From NCBI GenBank assembly GCA_965153355.1, contig OZ231127.1, positions 54,932,001-54,996,000 on the forward strand: a DNA stretch of 64,000 nucleotides. Reading direction: 5' to 3'. The position numbers and the translations under genes are program-made. Origin of the DNA: Flaccisagitta enflata. Taxonomy: Eukaryota > Chaetognatha > Sagittoidea > Aphragmophora. This document shows, piece by piece, positions 47,875 through 61,771 of this stretch. Under the pieces are notes generated by a model. That model was not told the DNA's origin and made no database searches. It saw only the letters and a list, made by a program, of their open reading frames with translations. Every line of letters begins with the position of its first letter. Positions within the stretch are counted from its first letter, which is position 1.

Positions 47875-49136
47875 GCTCTTTTCTTTTTTTTGTCGTCAGA
47901 TTTAATTTGACGTCTCTGGAACCATTTGATGAAAACATGTAAAATGGTGCCGAGTAAACAAGACGTTTATATTGCTTTTGAGCCAAGTGGAACGCGCTCT
48001 ACAAGTTGGCCTTTTGGTCTGTCCTTGGAATTGATTCAGTTTTTTTAAGTTCTCAAAAAATGTGATGGATTTTCCACTAGACGTTTTAAGTGGGATAGCA
48101 GTCCCTTTTTACTATTTGTGTGACTTGCACGGGATAGCAAAAACTGATAAAACATGAAGGCCTCCTTGATTGCATTGCTCGGATATCCTTGATTTCAATC
48201 CAGTCAAAGGTGGCTAGCTAGAAGAGGTGAATGACAGGAGATGAAGAAAAAATTTGTTTGAGAATGGTTGAGTTAGACGCAGGTGTAAGCTGTGTAACTG
48301 GAAGCTTCTTCCATTCACCACGTTCGAAAGTTCAAGGTGCAACCGTCCAGGCCTGATGCTTTTAGCGCAATACTTTTTATCTTTGCTTTAACGGATGACT
48401 AAGAAATGTAATAAACAGAAACAAGTGGATCGCTTTGCAAATCGCCGTCGAAATTATCTGAAGAACTCAAGAAGGCTAAACAAAAAAGAACCTTCCAGTG
48501 GAGCCAGACTATACTCTCCAGTCTAAGTAGGAATTCGTCGTTTATGTTTCCACATCATTTCTTCCCTTAGGGGAAAAAAGAAGAAATTGCGAAAAAAACA
48601 CTACTTATTCCCGATCCAGTTGACCCCTTGACCTCCAAAATAATGCCTTCCGTCTCTGGATTAAGATCGTGAATATACCCTTTCCTCACCCCCTCAGGCT
48701 TCCATTCCCCCCGCACCAAAAACCCTCTTCCTGTGAAGGTTATTGCTTGGCAAACTGTATTGAATTATTAATATTACGCGGTCAGGGTCCCCCTTGACCG
48801 TCAGACTGGAGCCAGCTATTTCTTTTGTATGTTTTCTTCTCTCGCCGATCTGCAAATCTTGTTTCCAGACAAACAAAAAATGATATTTTGGAGGAAACAG
48901 GGAGTGTGGAGAATGACGTTGCGCTTGAATGCTCTAAAGTGCGTAACCAACGGACGGACGGATGGGATGAAATGGTGGAGAATGAAGAAACACACGCGTT
49001 ATGAGTTGAAAATGTCTGACCGTGGTTATGCATATTCGTTCGGTTGAGACTTGAGAGCACTCTGCAAGTGACCTGGCAGCTTTTTCACTCGTGCCCGCTT
49101 CCCCCTCCTACGCCTCCCACTGAATCAAAAGTAAAA

Positions 49137-49392
49137 CAAATTCATTGGCAAAAAGACACGATGACTGCAATACATCAGGACTGTTCATGTCACTAATCCT
49201 AAAATGTCCACAACTAATCGACAGTTAAAACCAAGACGCACCCCGTTTCGTTCACGCCACCTATCATTGGCAATGAACACGATGACTGCAATACATCAGG
49301 ACTATTCATGTCACTAATCCTAAAATATCCACGACTATTCAGCAGTTCAAACCAAGACGCACCCCGTTTTGTTCGCGCCACCTATCATCGAA
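49137..49392. repeat. Tandem duplication, two ~125-bp units
   Basis: Both units contain ACGATGACTGCAATACATCA, GGACTRTTCATGTCACTAAT, CCTAAAATRTCCACRACTA and CAAGACGCACCCCGTTTYGT. They differ by scattered substitutions, so the duplication is not very recent. Confidence 0.8.
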
Positions 49393-49556
49393 ACACCGTA
49401 AAAACCCACCATCAACCTTGGCCTAAAAAGGTTCCAAGCGTCATTCGTGGGAAATTCGGTCTGATATTGTTCCAAGGTCCCTTCAGGACAAAGTCCATTA
49501 AGCTAGAGAGGCGAAAAAAGTCGGCTGTACTGCGGAAGTGGAAGGCCGAGATAGAT

Positions 49557-49560
<4 letters not shown>

Positions 49561-49601
<41 letters not shown>

Positions 49602-49812
49602 GACAGAGACAGAGAGAGAGAGAGAATCCAAGACCGACAGATGGTCGGTTAAAAAGGAGAGACAAACGGAGAGCAAGAATATTGAGAGAGTTGTCGCAAA
49701 CTGACAGATAAAATGATCGAAAGAGAAGGAAGCAAAGATATGCCATGAAACGTCAACAAGGAGCAGAAAGAGAGACGGTAGTCAAAACAAAGAAAGTCAC
49801 GCGCGCTCATTG

Positions 49813-49902
<90 letters not shown>
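49561..49902. repeat. (GA)n and (CT)n in opposite orientation
   Basis: (GA)n with GACA interruptions at 49561-49625 and (CT)n at 49816-49902. These are complementary and could pair as a long imperfect hairpin. Confidence 0.88.
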
Positions 49903-49906
<4 letters not shown>

Positions 49907-51939
49907 CTCTCTCTCTCTTTTTCTCTCCTCTGTCCAACCTAGAAAAGCAATCTTGACAGCTGAACAAAAAGAGGGCAAATCGTCGATGTCCTTATCCGAA
50001 ATTGTTTTTCCCAGGAAATGTGTGTGTGTACGTGTCACTTGTGCTCCTTTCTTTTTACGCGTCATTTTGAAGAAACGGTAACGAATTAGACCGAATATGG
50101 ATCGGACGAAAGACAAGGCTGGATACAAGGCCATTTGTCACGTGCGATATGGCAATGGACCTGATTTTCAAGTAAAAAAATATCACAATATCATGCGGTG
50201 TGATAATGTTAGATTAGATAAGGTAAGATAAGTTTACAAATGATGGAAAGATTTTAAATATTAACATTATGTCGTGGATGGACGAACAGACGGATGCGCG
50301 GATGAAACCGGGAAAAACATTTCCTATAAGATTCGTAAGTACGTGGCGCGTAATAGCTGCTCTTGCCGCAACAATAGTGAAAAGCAGGAGAAACAAGCCC
50401 GACTGGTCAACGATGCGCCCTGGCTGCGTCACTGCGTGTATTATTTTTTTTGCGAGATGGATGGACTATCAAGAGAAGCTCTGAAAGCATCCTAGTTCAA
50501 CGTAGCAATGGACAGACCAATGCAACCGATGGAGAGACCCTCTTGCAAAGCTGCGAGGACCCTTCAAAAAACTTAGAAAAACTCTATCTCGAAATGCATC
50601 AGTTTGGTTTCACCTTCAAGGTTTCAGGGTAACCGTGATGCACATTGAGGCAGGTGAAGAATTCTCGTGGCAGTCCTTTGAATTGAGAACTATCATCTTT
50701 ACAAGTCATTACTTGTCCAAATATAACTATATCGTACATACGGTCTGGTCACCGTCGTATCTAATTTTAAAGCCCAGAAAAGCTCGAATTTGTCAAGCGT
50801 TTACAACAAATATTCAGTTGGAGCAGCTTTGTTAGCGTAGTTTTCTTTTCATGACAACATATGGCACGGCCAGACACATTCGGAGGAGCCAGGTCACTCG
50901 ATTGGCGTGGTTGCGCTCTCGCGGACACGGGCACTAATCTGGAAGGCCACAAAGACATGTGGGCAGGAGCAATGATGAAAAAGAGAGAGATTAATTAAAT
51001 ATTTTAAAATGGGTGCTTTTGACAGTTTTGTGATAATCGCCTCGGTGTGAATATGTATTTCAGTCTCTTGATATTGCCAATAATGCCATTTAGTAATAAA
51101 ATAAGTTTCGATGGAATTGTTATGTAACACAAGTGTATCTTTATGAGATGGATTGTTATTGTTTTCTATAACGGAATTTCATTAGGGCCGTTGCGCTCGT
51201 TGTCAACTAATGACTTGCGTGATGCCACGTCATTGCGGTGTTTCAAATTTCCTAGTTAATTGATGCAAATTAATCATTCTCATTTTTTTAATTTCAAAGA
51301 AAAAAAATGTAATTACGAGGAGAGGTGGGATCTCGCGTTTGTACGCGCGCGACAAATGTTTCTCTTTTGTTATGATTAACGATCCTGAACGCCATAGTTT
51401 AGAAAGAAATAACAAATGGAACGACCTTAAGGTAAAATAATGACAATGTTGCAAGCGGGCGACGGCACACGCACAGGTGATTACGGAAGACGACGAATTT
51501 TCCGAACATGGGCAAAAAGCAGGCGTGTGTAAAGTTGAGTATGGAAAAAAAAACTTTTTGAGTAAATAATAGTTTTGATTACTGCAACACAATTAGAGAC
51601 TATTTTGATTCAAAGTTTACCATATTTGTAACACTCTATGGGGAAGAAAATTCATACAATTCTTTGACCACCCAGGGAAGGAAATCAAAGACAAGAAGGG
51701 GAGAGAGAAATCAAAAGCCACTCAACTTTATATACTCCTGCAAAAAAATTTATATGACGTAGGATAAAGACGGCAGTGGCAACGAGTAATTAACCATCAT
51801 CATAAAGGCATTGTATGGTACCCTTGCCCTACTAGATTGGCTTAAAATTCAAGTTGAAAGATAAGAAGAGAAGATGTAGGTCCAGGTGGCCAAGAGCTGG
51901 GCGTGCAAGATGGTCGTAAATCTGGATTTTAAAGGCAGG

Positions 51940-52205
51940 CATCAAAGTGAGGGAGAGCAGAACATTTTTTTGAGAGGCCATAATTTGTAGGTCAGCGTTT
52001 GGGTCCCAAAGTCTGAGATCTGGGTCTTGGAGGCCAGGATCCAGGCCTTATAGGCTAAGTTCTAGTTTTGGGTGGTCAGAGTTTGTTTTTTTGGAGGCCA
52101 GAATCCGGATCAGGGAGATCAGAATCTGGGTCCCGGAGGCTGGGATCTGGGTTTTGAAGGTCAGGACCCGGGCCTTGAAGGCTAGAAACTGGCTTTGGGT
52201 TTGCA
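51940..52205. repeat. F5-core-like satellite without terminal repeats
   Basis: Degenerate ~20-bp units such as GGTCCCGGAGGCTGGGATCT and TTGAAGGTCAGGACCCGGGC. This is the same unit style as the F5 interiors, but no F5 ends were found. Confidence 0.5.
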
Positions 52206-52531
52206 CCGTTGACTCTTTTCTTCTCGTAAGAGAAATCAATAAAGGTAAAAATGGTTTTGAGGCGGTTGCTGGTGGAGCGATGTACAGGCAATAAAACAGA
52301 GTGACTTAGACAAGAGCGCCGATGTTCTTTTCAATGAGATTTCCCCAAAGATCAGGAAAAAAAGGAGACAAAAATCTTTTTCATTCCATAATTGCAAAGT
52401 GTACACACATCTGTCTTTCTCGCTTAAAGGTCACATTGCTCAATGTTCGTCAATAAATAGTTATTCAATTACCTGTTTCCTGTTTCCAGTGGAATATGGC
52501 TCTCATTGTTTGAATAACTCGTTTTCATTCA

Positions 52532-52911
<380 letters not shown>

Positions 52912-53079
52912 TCATGTGTGCGTGCATGTGTGCGTGCATGTGTGCGAGCATGTGCGTGTGTCCGTACATGTGTGTGTTGTGTTTCCGAGCGTGTCCTCTT
53001 TTCTGACCTACCTTTTTTTCTGGATGCTCTTGTCCTTGACCTACCTTTTCCTTTGTCTCATTCCAATTTCCATTACATC

Positions 53080-53200
53080 CTAAGTTCCCAATTTAGGTGG
53101 TTTAAATTGTCTGCTTTTCCTTCTCTTGCCATTTGGGGTTTCGTCACTCGTCAGTTTGGCTTCCTCTGACCCATTTTCATTTACAGCTAGAGTTACATCT
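53080..53200 (-). CDS. Candidate terminal coding exon, unknown gene
   Basis: On the minus strand an AG acceptor (after a T-rich run and gaaaacag) is followed by an open frame reading DVTLAVNENGSEEAKLTSDE, then TPNGKRRKSRQFKPPKLGT and TAG. The composition is balanced, with an acidic then a basic stretch, unlike the microsatellite frames around it. I do not recognise the family and see no upstream exon. The plus strand here also has splice-like signals, so the strand is uncertain. Confidence 0.3.
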
Positions 53201-55919
53201 CTGTTTTCAGGCGCGACAAAAAAAAATCGACAAAGTATCTGTTTTTTATCCGTCCATCTTCCCTTCCGTCTACCTATCCCACGCTTCCGTCTGTCCATAA
53301 ATCCGTTGGTTGGTCCATTCACCCGTCGGTTACACTTGTGTAGAATAAGGAATGGAATCGACTTGGCTTATTGAAAAAAAACTTTCGTTTTCTCATCTTC
53401 CTTTCTATTTGGACCATTACATTTCCCTACTCCTGAATCTGTCCAAGGTGGAACGGAATTTCCCCCTTCTTTTTTTGTTCTCTTCTATTAGTTTTTCTCT
53501 TCCTTTTCTTTTCCTCTCTTTTTTTCCTTTTCTGTCCCACAGTTTTTGTTTTCGATGGATATCTTGGTTGCACCACCCCAAGAGACTCCTTTTCTCTTTT
53601 TTGGATCGATCCCGTGGCCATCGTAAAGCGGAAGAGATAGAGAGATTTTTCTCGTCTGTCTTTAGATTCTTTTTACGTATCTCTTTTTTTCCTGTCTTTA
53701 TTTTCGATGCGTTCTCGCATCTCTACAAAAGGGTGTTTCCGCCTGTCCGTCTATCCGTCAAAAAGTCGAAATGCAAAATTTTCTTCACGCCAATTCAAAG
53801 GTTTTCTCTTCATTTCTTCATCACTGTGTAACGTACTAATATCTTATCTAATGACGACGCATATATTAGTCAACTCTTGGCCTTGTTACTTGTTTTTTCT
53901 CCTCTTTTTCAACTCACTCTGTCCATTCCTTATGCATTTGCCTCTGCCTGTCTGTAGCTCCACCAGTCGGTCTCTCTTTCACTCTGAATTACCAAAAATC
54001 AATAAAGAACAAATTAATGGGCCATCAACCACGAAGGCTGCCATTCGCGAATTCTCTTGTGAATAGAAATAAGTTTTGTTTTCCATTGTAGAATAATGTA
54101 GGGAGTAAGCTACTTTCTGTCGTCAAGCTTTAGGCAAATGTCACGGTTCCACAGCAAGCAGGAGGGCCCGACTTTCCACCAATCTACGTTAGCACAAGCT
54201 TCCGATACATCATTATATGCGGATTAAATGGTTCAAAGACATTCATGACTACCCAATGCACAATTTCAAACCATTTTTTGTGACCCTCCCTACCCTTAGG
54301 GAGTCTAAAAATTTGGTCAAAGAGCTTTTTTGGGCTTGTCTCCATTCTGTCTCCAGTAGAAAACAGCAAGCAAAACCAATCAAGAAATGTCTTTTCCTAT
54401 GATTTTATGAGTTTTCATCAAATAGTAGTAGTCCCATAGGATACACAAAAAAAATCAACTTAGTAAGCAAACTATAAGTTACCAAAAATTGGCATATAAT
54501 TCAAATTTACCCCTGCTCGATTTTTTTGCTTTTTTTCTCTCAAGGCTGAATATCATGATATTTATTTTTTTTAACCTCCTTTTTCTTAAACATTAAGCAT
54601 TTTTTCTTTTGCCATTCGATGGACAACTACTTGAGGGACGTTCCCCTTCAATTTCATGTTATTGGGTTGATCCTAGGCAGAGAAATAAAAATTTTCTTGG
54701 AGCGTATCAATTCGCGCACACCCCCAAATCTGTTCCTAACGCATACCTAACGCTTAAGATATGCCACTATAGCATGAAAATGACACATTTTACATGAAAT
54801 CTGACCACACCACGTGAAAGAGCGTGAAATTTTGAGTCTACACTGAAAATTTGAGGCCTTACCTCCCAGGCGTTCACTCACAATAAAATTTTACATTTTG
54901 TCAGTCCTGAAGTGTGAACAGAATTGATACGCTCGTTGGACGATCTTCGTAGTTATTTTCTTCTAAGCGGAAGTCAAGATTTCGCGGACTTTGAAGAAAA
55001 AAAAATCAATTTGTCCAATTTACAAAAATGCCCATATGATTTTTTAAGAGAAAACAGACATTACCAAGAGAGAACATGCCAAAAAAGTTGGTCTTCTGAA
55101 GATGAGTCCAATCGGCCCAACCAGCCCAACCAACCTACCAGATGAAAAAACAAAAAAGTGGCATAACTTTTAAATGAGTAAGCCGATTTGGCTGAAATTT
55201 TGCATGAAAGTTGTTGAAGAGTATCTACTTTACTAGTATGAAGAAGAGCTTGGCGGAACAAATCCATACAGCACTGCCCAACCAACCAAAAATGGTGCTT
55301 ATAGAGATTTTTTTTGAAAATTCATGAAATTTCAATTTTTTTTCATGAAACACCCTCATACTATTGCGTTTAAACATAATTTATGAAAAAAATATTCTCA
55401 TTTTGATTTTTTGCAACAATATGTTTAATTTTGTATTTTTTTTTTTGTACAAAATCTGTCTAATTAAGCTTAATTTGCATGAAAAATGAGCTCAGTTAAC
55501 AAAATTCTTTTATGGATTCGTATATGTAACTTCATAAGCTATACAGTAATGTATAGTTTTGTTGAATTTGAATCATTAAAAAAATGGCTAGTGCTAGCCC
55601 TGCTCACTTGCCGTTTCTTGACATTTGCCTTTACTGAAATGTGTAGAACAGGCGAACACATTGTATGCATCACTGAAAAACCGTTTCTGAAATCGATATG
55701 GTTATGAATAATAAACCACTGTTGTTTCTTGGTGATGATTTGCGATTTGTGATTGGGGTCAAACTCTGTTGAAAGTCATCAATTTGCATCATAATGATGG
55801 ATGGGACCTCTTTTAGTAGCCGTTTGAAAGTGTAGCCGTTATTTTAGTGACTTTACACATCTTCAATTTTCTATTTAGTGTGTAGAGGGAAATTTCAAAA
55901 AAAAGAGGAGTGAAAAATA

Positions 55920-56098
55920 AACAAGGCCGGATACACGGCTTCCGAAGTCGCTTACGGGTGGGCAGGGGCCATATTTGAGGTCACCAGATCATTTGGGCAG
56001 GAGCAGTGAGGTCAAAGAAATAAAATCATAAAAAAAGTAAAGTGTGACCGACGGACGGATAAAGCGGGTTTTAGAGTCGCGTGCACGCGACTAAAAAG
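55920..56098 (-). repeat. F1 repeat, near complete
   Basis: ACAAGGCCGGATACACGGC, AAGTCGCTTACGGGTGGGCA, GGGCAGGAGCAGTGAGGTCA, AAAGTAAAGTGTGACCGACG, AAAGCGGGTTTTAGAGTCGC, and the terminal palindrome at 56075-56092. Confidence 0.78.
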
Positions 56099-56293
56099 AA
56101 TTTGAGCGACTTTCGTGAATTCGGAGACCTTGACGATGAAAGCGGTTGTTTATTACGCCATGTCAACCTTTAATGTTTTTTTCCACCAAGAATTCAGCCT
56201 AAAAGGCATGAATAAAAAAACCGCCTCAGACATCATTACCTTGGAAACACTCCTCCATTTATACTTTCTCCATGACTCCCGTGAAGAAAAGGC

Positions 56294-56541
<248 letters not shown>

Positions 56542-56852
56542 ACATATACAGAGTAAAGGAAAATAAACTTAAAAATGCTGTGCCGTGTACATGCCGACGA
56601 GCAGTCAGACAGTCAGTTGACGTTCTTGTTTTTCTCAAGTCGTTTGCTGAATACTGATGGCATTTTCTATCTTTTCTCAGTACTTAACATTTCACCTTTC
56701 CACAGCTACTTTGGTAAATGATAAAAATGATACCGATCCTGCGCTATAATTTCCGATGTATTAGTTAGATAAAAAGATGAAAAGTTTATATAATACGTTT
56801 TCTCCGTATCTTCTACTTGTTCATAAATTTGGAAAGAAATTCATCCAATAAT

Positions 56853-57125
56853 ATGTGATGCGGGGACACAACATCGTTGTGGGCGGGTGGGCAGGGGCGC
56901 ATAATCCCCTTCCATTCCCCCCTCCCCCCCCCCCCACACACACACAATCTCAAATGCAGCATTATGAACGCACGTTTCACACTTTCCAACTCTATCATCA
57001 CGGACCAACGAACGGACAGATTAACGGATGGACAGATGAACGGACGGACGGACAGATGAACGGACGGATGGATATATGGACCAAAAGATGGACAAAGACT
57101 AAGCTGCTCAAAAGACAAAGACAAA
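56853..57125 (-). repeat. F2 repeat copy, hairpin end lost
   Basis: GTGATGCGGGGACACAACAT, GGGCGGGTGGGCAGGGGCGC, a long C run, and then an expanded GGACGGACAGATGAAC array. The terminal palindrome is missing. Confidence 0.65.
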
Positions 57126-57826
57126 GATAAAGCCGCTCATTTTGCGGCAATAAATTGTTAAGCGCAATGAAAAATGCTTCTTTTAGTGAATGATCTAGGG
57201 ACACTAAAACATGTAGAATTTAACCATGACATGCGCTGTTGCTGTTGCTGTTGCTGTAGTACAGAAAAAACTGGTCAATTTTTTTTTATATTTTTTTTGT
57301 GTTTACCATCACATGTATATTAATATGAAGTGGACATGTAATTAACAAAAAAATTTTATCATTTAATTATGTTTGCCACTTCAAGCTGAGTAGAAATATT
57401 TATGACTAGAGCTTTTCACGGGTGACCTTAATGTTACCCGATTCAGTGAGTAAGAACTGATGAGTGCCCCTGTGACTATCAAATATGATGTAAGTTCTAA
57501 GCTGCTAACCCTGCAAAGAAAGTTGTTATAGAAATTCTTGATGCTGAGAAGAAACTACGATTGGATATTCAAGAGCCATTCCAGAATTTATTTCATTTTT
57601 TTTCATTCTTTTTCTTTTTATGCAATACGCAAAGTTGGTTTCTGTTGCTCGAAACAATCACCTTAATTTTCGCACATCCACGTCTCAAACAGGTTCTTTA
57701 CGCAAAAATGTGAGGATAACTGACATGCATTGTCGATTAATACAACGAAGGCTTGAACAAATCTATAGATAGACAGACAAACAAACGAACACTTGAGCAA
57801 ACAATTGAACAAACAAACAATGTCTG

Positions 57827-57829
<3 letters not shown>

Positions 57830-57898
<69 letters not shown>
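57830..57898. repeat. (GA)n microsatellite
   Basis: About 34 pure units. Confidence 0.9.
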
Positions 57899-57900
<2 letters not shown>

Positions 57901-58047
57901 ATCGATTTTTTACAATGTTCTGCATACAGGCGACTAAGTGAGTGGCTCGAGAGTTAAGACAGGCGCCGGCGTGATTGGAAGCAAAACCTACAAAGAGTCA
58001 CATCAGGGCTACTCTGAAACAGTAATACTACGTAACTCAGTGACCAC

Positions 58048-58058
58048 GTGATGATTAC

Positions 58059-58095
<37 letters not shown>

Positions 58096-58170
58096 ATGAT
58101 GACGACAACGACGATGAGGATGAAGATGAAGATGAAGATGATGACGATGTTGATGATGACAATCATGTTC
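58048..58170. repeat. (GAT)n with variants
   Basis: A GATGAT core grading into GACGAC, GATGAA and GATGAC units. Confidence 0.85.
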
Positions 58171-58226
58171 ATGATGATAACTTGCTGTGTCAGTCGGCCA
58201 GTCGGTAGGTTGGTCTGTGACTCTTT

Positions 58227-58445
58227 TAATCACATGCTACGCGACTCGATACCCTGCTTTGTCCATCCGTCCATCGGTTGATCGGTCAGTCAGTCAGTGG
58301 TCAGTCCCCATTATACCTTTTGGCGTTTTTTTTTTTTTTGTGTTTTGAGCTTACTGCTCCTGCGCAAATGCTTTAGTGACCTTCTCTATCACTGCCCCTG
58401 CCCACCCGCACGCGATTAGGGTAGCCATGTATCCGGCCTTGTTTC
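58227..58445 (+). repeat. F1 repeat
   Basis: ATCACATGCTACGCGACTCG, (TCAG)n/(TCGG)n, ACTGCTCCTGCGCAAATGC, CACCCGCACGCGATTAGG, ATGTATCCGGCCTTGTTT. An extra poly-T run lies in the middle. Confidence 0.7.
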
Positions 58446-58774
58446 AAAATGGAAGCATTTTTTTTCTATACTACCCCTGGCTACTCGTTCCTGACTGGGG
58501 TTTGTGTATACAGCCTTTTTTTTTCTTGCTTCCTTTGAGCTTCCTTTCAGCATTGGTGATGCGACATCAGGGAGATGAACATGGCGAGACGCAGATGATA
58601 AGACAAGTCAAGAAAGATGGATGGAATCAGAGATGCAGGCGCAGGTCAGAAGCAATGGGAAATTATATCGATGCTGAGGGGGGAGGACGCAATGGTAACC
58701 TGAGCAAGGGCTAGGTCTGGGCGGACCGTTTTTGGCCTAATCGTCAATCGTTGCCGTCATCAACCTATTGATAA

Positions 58775-58987
58775 CAAGTGACGCGGGGTCACAATATTGT
58801 TGCGGACGGGTGGGCAGGGGCATCCAACCCCCATCCACACTCCAACCCACGTCCAACACTCATACAAATAAAGTATCAAAAACGCTCATTATCAACTCGA
58901 TCACCATGACCGACTGACCGACCGACCGACAGACCAACCGACGGACGGACAAAGCCTCTTATAGAGTTCCGTGTCCGCAACCAAAAA
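58775..58987 (-). repeat. F2 repeat copy
   Basis: AACAAGTGACGCGGGGTCAC, TTGCGGACGGGTGGGCAGG, CCAACCCCCATCCACACTCC, (GACCGACC)n, AAAGCCTCTTATAGAGTTCC, GTGTCCGCAACC. This is the best-preserved F2 in the window. Confidence 0.78.
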
Positions 58988-59013
58988 AGTTTCGGAAACA
59001 AAATAAAATGATG

Positions 59014-59300
<287 letters not shown>

Positions 59301-59489
59301 AGAAATCCTCCCTTATCGATAATGTAATTATTTTTTGATAGGCAACTGCAGGCCCATCTCGCATCAATACCTAGCAAAAAAGGCATTGGAAGCAAAGCTC
59401 GAGCTACGGAAGCGGATCTCATGTCAATCGGCGACCACAGAGCTCTGCTGTGAAACAGTGTCCTCTGAATGGCTCGGTACAGTCGGGAT

Positions 59490-59795
59490 GATTATGATGA
59501 CAATGACAACGACGACAATCATGACGACGACTAAAATGATGATGAAGATAATGACAAAGATGACGATGATGATGACGTTGATGATGGTGATGATGATGCA
59601 GAAATTAACAGTTCGACGTTGAATATAGCTTGACAAGCTTGTGGAGTGCCTATCGTAATCACAATGACGATTTTGATGATGATGATGATGATGATGATAA
59701 TGATGACGATGATGACGACATTGACAATGATGACAATGATATTGATGATGACGATGCACAGTACACATACACATACGCACATGCACACACAAACA

Positions 59796-59858
<63 letters not shown>

Positions 59859-59895
59859 ACACACAAACACACACAAACACACACACACACACACA
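59490..59895. repeat. (GAT)n-like and (CA)n arrays
   Basis: Degenerate GATGAC/GATGAT units at 59490-59600 and 59655-59757, then (CA)n with ACACAAAC interruptions at 59760-59895. Confidence 0.88.
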
Positions 59896-60054
59896 GGTCT
59901 GTGTGTGAACAAGGGCTTGCAGAGGTCAATTGATCCTTTTTCATTGATTACAGTACATACATGGTTCGGCGATTACAGTTAGGCACGTCTGGCGGCAAGA
60001 CACAAGCAACAAAGACAGCATCAGCGGAGTTTGGCGATGTCAGGTAAGTCTTCG

Positions 60055-60147
60055 AGTGTGTCTGTGTGTGTGTCTGTGTGTGTCTGTGTGTGAGCGCGCA
60101 CATGTGTGTGTGTGTGCGCGCGCATGTGTGTGTGTGTGTGTGTGTGT

Positions 60148-60216
<69 letters not shown>

Positions 60217-60948
60217 CTTGTATGAGTGTCTTGTAAAAAACTAACAACTCTCATAATTATTAAGATCTATATCTACATTAAAAAATCTCAGGATTATGTC
60301 AAAATTGAGGGATTTTACCGTCCATCACACACTGGACCAATTTTGACCCAAGGTATCCATATCTGCAGTCAGAAATGGTCTCAGGTCAATATTTCGATAG
60401 GCTACGGCTGCATTTCTCAGGTCAAAATACTATATAAGGTCAAATTTTCAAAATTGGAAATTTGTCAATCTGATCGCAGATTCAAAATCCTTGGAAAAAA
60501 CTATTAAAAGAAAGTATGATTCTTTTTTTGAAATTTTGATTGGAACATAGTCAAAATTAGCGTTAAACATCCAAAATAGAGTAAAATTGCTCTTTTGTCT
60601 TAATTTGGCCTAATTTTGACGGATAATGTTAATTTTGACTATGTTCTGATCAAAATTTTGAAAAAAGAAAGACACTTTCTTCACACAGTTTTTTGCAAGG
60701 ATTTTGAATCTGCAATCAGATTGACAAATTTCCAATTTTGAAAATTTGACCTTATATAGAAATATTTTGACCTAGGAAATGTAGCTGTAGCCTATCGAAA
60801 TATTGACCTAGGAACAAGCCATGACTGCAGACTAGACTACAAGTCAAATTGGTGTCTAGAAATAAGGGATGGACAGTAAAATCCCACAATTTTGACATAA
60901 TCCTGAGATTTTTTAATATCTACATCTTTCTTCATTCTTCGCGCGCGC

Positions 60949-61045
<97 letters not shown>

Positions 61046-61115
61046 CTTGCATGAGTGTCTTGTAAAAAACTAACAAGTCTCATAATTATTCAGATCTATA
61101 TCTACATCTTTCTTC
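60055..61115. repeat. Direct duplication of a (GT)n-plus-flank unit
   Basis: (GT)n followed by GAGCTTGYATGAGTGTCTTG, TAAAAAACTAACAA and CATAATTATTMAGATCTATA occurs at 60113-60278 and again at 60952-61107. The first unit carries the 637-bp foldback insertion; the second is empty. Confidence 0.75.
60279..60915. mobile_element. Foldback element with 10-bp TSD
   Basis: The arms begin TAAAAAATCTCAGGATTATG and end with its reverse complement, spanning 637 bp with long diverged arms. The flanks are ATATCTACAT at 60269-60278 and 60916-60925. The same flanking sequence without the insert (GATCT + ATATCTACAT + CTTTC) occurs at 61093-61112. A 9-10 bp duplication suits Mutator-type or FB-type foldback elements. 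Confidence 0.78.
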
Positions 61116-61132
61116 ATTATCATATCTATTTC

Positions 61133-61312
61133 TAGTCGCATGTACGCGACTCTACAACCCGCTCTGTCCGTCGGTCCGCCTGTTGGTCGGTACCACTTCG
61201 CTTTTTTGGCGTTTACTGGTGGTTTTGGGGTTACAGCTCCTGCCCAACTGCCTAGCTGGTCTATTTCATCACTGCCCCTTCCCACCCGCACGCGACTTGG
61301 GTAACCCGTGTG
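61133..61312 (+). repeat. F1 repeat
   Basis: TAGTCGCATGTACGCGACTC, CCCGCTCTGTCCGTCGGTCC, TTACAGCTCCTGCCCAACTG, the distal arm GCACGCGACTTGGGTAACCC. The CCGGCCTTGTT end has decayed. Confidence 0.68.
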
Positions 61313-61520
61313 TTCTATGAGAGCTTTTGTCTATCTCTCTGTTCATCAGTCGCTCAGTCCATCCGTGGGTCTGTAACGCATGATCCAAGAATTATACGAA
61401 CGCATTTTTTCCACTCAGGTGCGTGCGGTTGTGTGTGTGTTTGAGTGTGCGCGTGTTTGTATGTGTTTCTGCATATAAGTGCAAATGTAATACTTGTTTT
61501 CATCGATCATCGTCTCTCAG

Positions 61521-61771
61521 GTTCCAAAACGAACGAAAACGAGAAAAATTGATGTGAAGACGGAAAGATCGTGCAAATCTTCATTGAAAACTACGCGTAT
61601 TGATCACATTCTTTATTACGCGTTGGGAACTAACACTGCTGAAATGGATTTAAATAGGGCTGAATACGTTTCCGGGAATCAGCAAGCATATTGTAGAAAT
61701 AATTACATTCACACCGTAAAAACATTAGTTTTCAGTGAATCATGCTATTGCATCAATGCATCATCCACCAA
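61521..61771 (+). CDS. Candidate exon-like open frame, unknown
   Basis: A catcgtctctcag acceptor is followed by an open frame beginning VPKRTKTRKIDVKTERSCKS and continuing with TTRIDHILYYALGTNTAEMD. It runs into an F1-type repeat at 61772, where the remaining codons are repeat-derived. No donor was chosen and no family recognised. It could be chance. Confidence 0.15.

Noticed and set aside
58552-58694. Exon-like segment after a CTTTCAG acceptor (VMRHQGDEHGETQMIRQV)
   Set aside because: The acceptor and a GTAACC donor are plausible, but only one frame is open, it has no recognisable family and it abuts an F1 copy. Not listed as a feature.
59424-59944. His/Val/Ser-rich frames across the GAT and CA arrays
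   Set aside because: They arise from trinucleotide and dinucleotide arrays in several frames at once.
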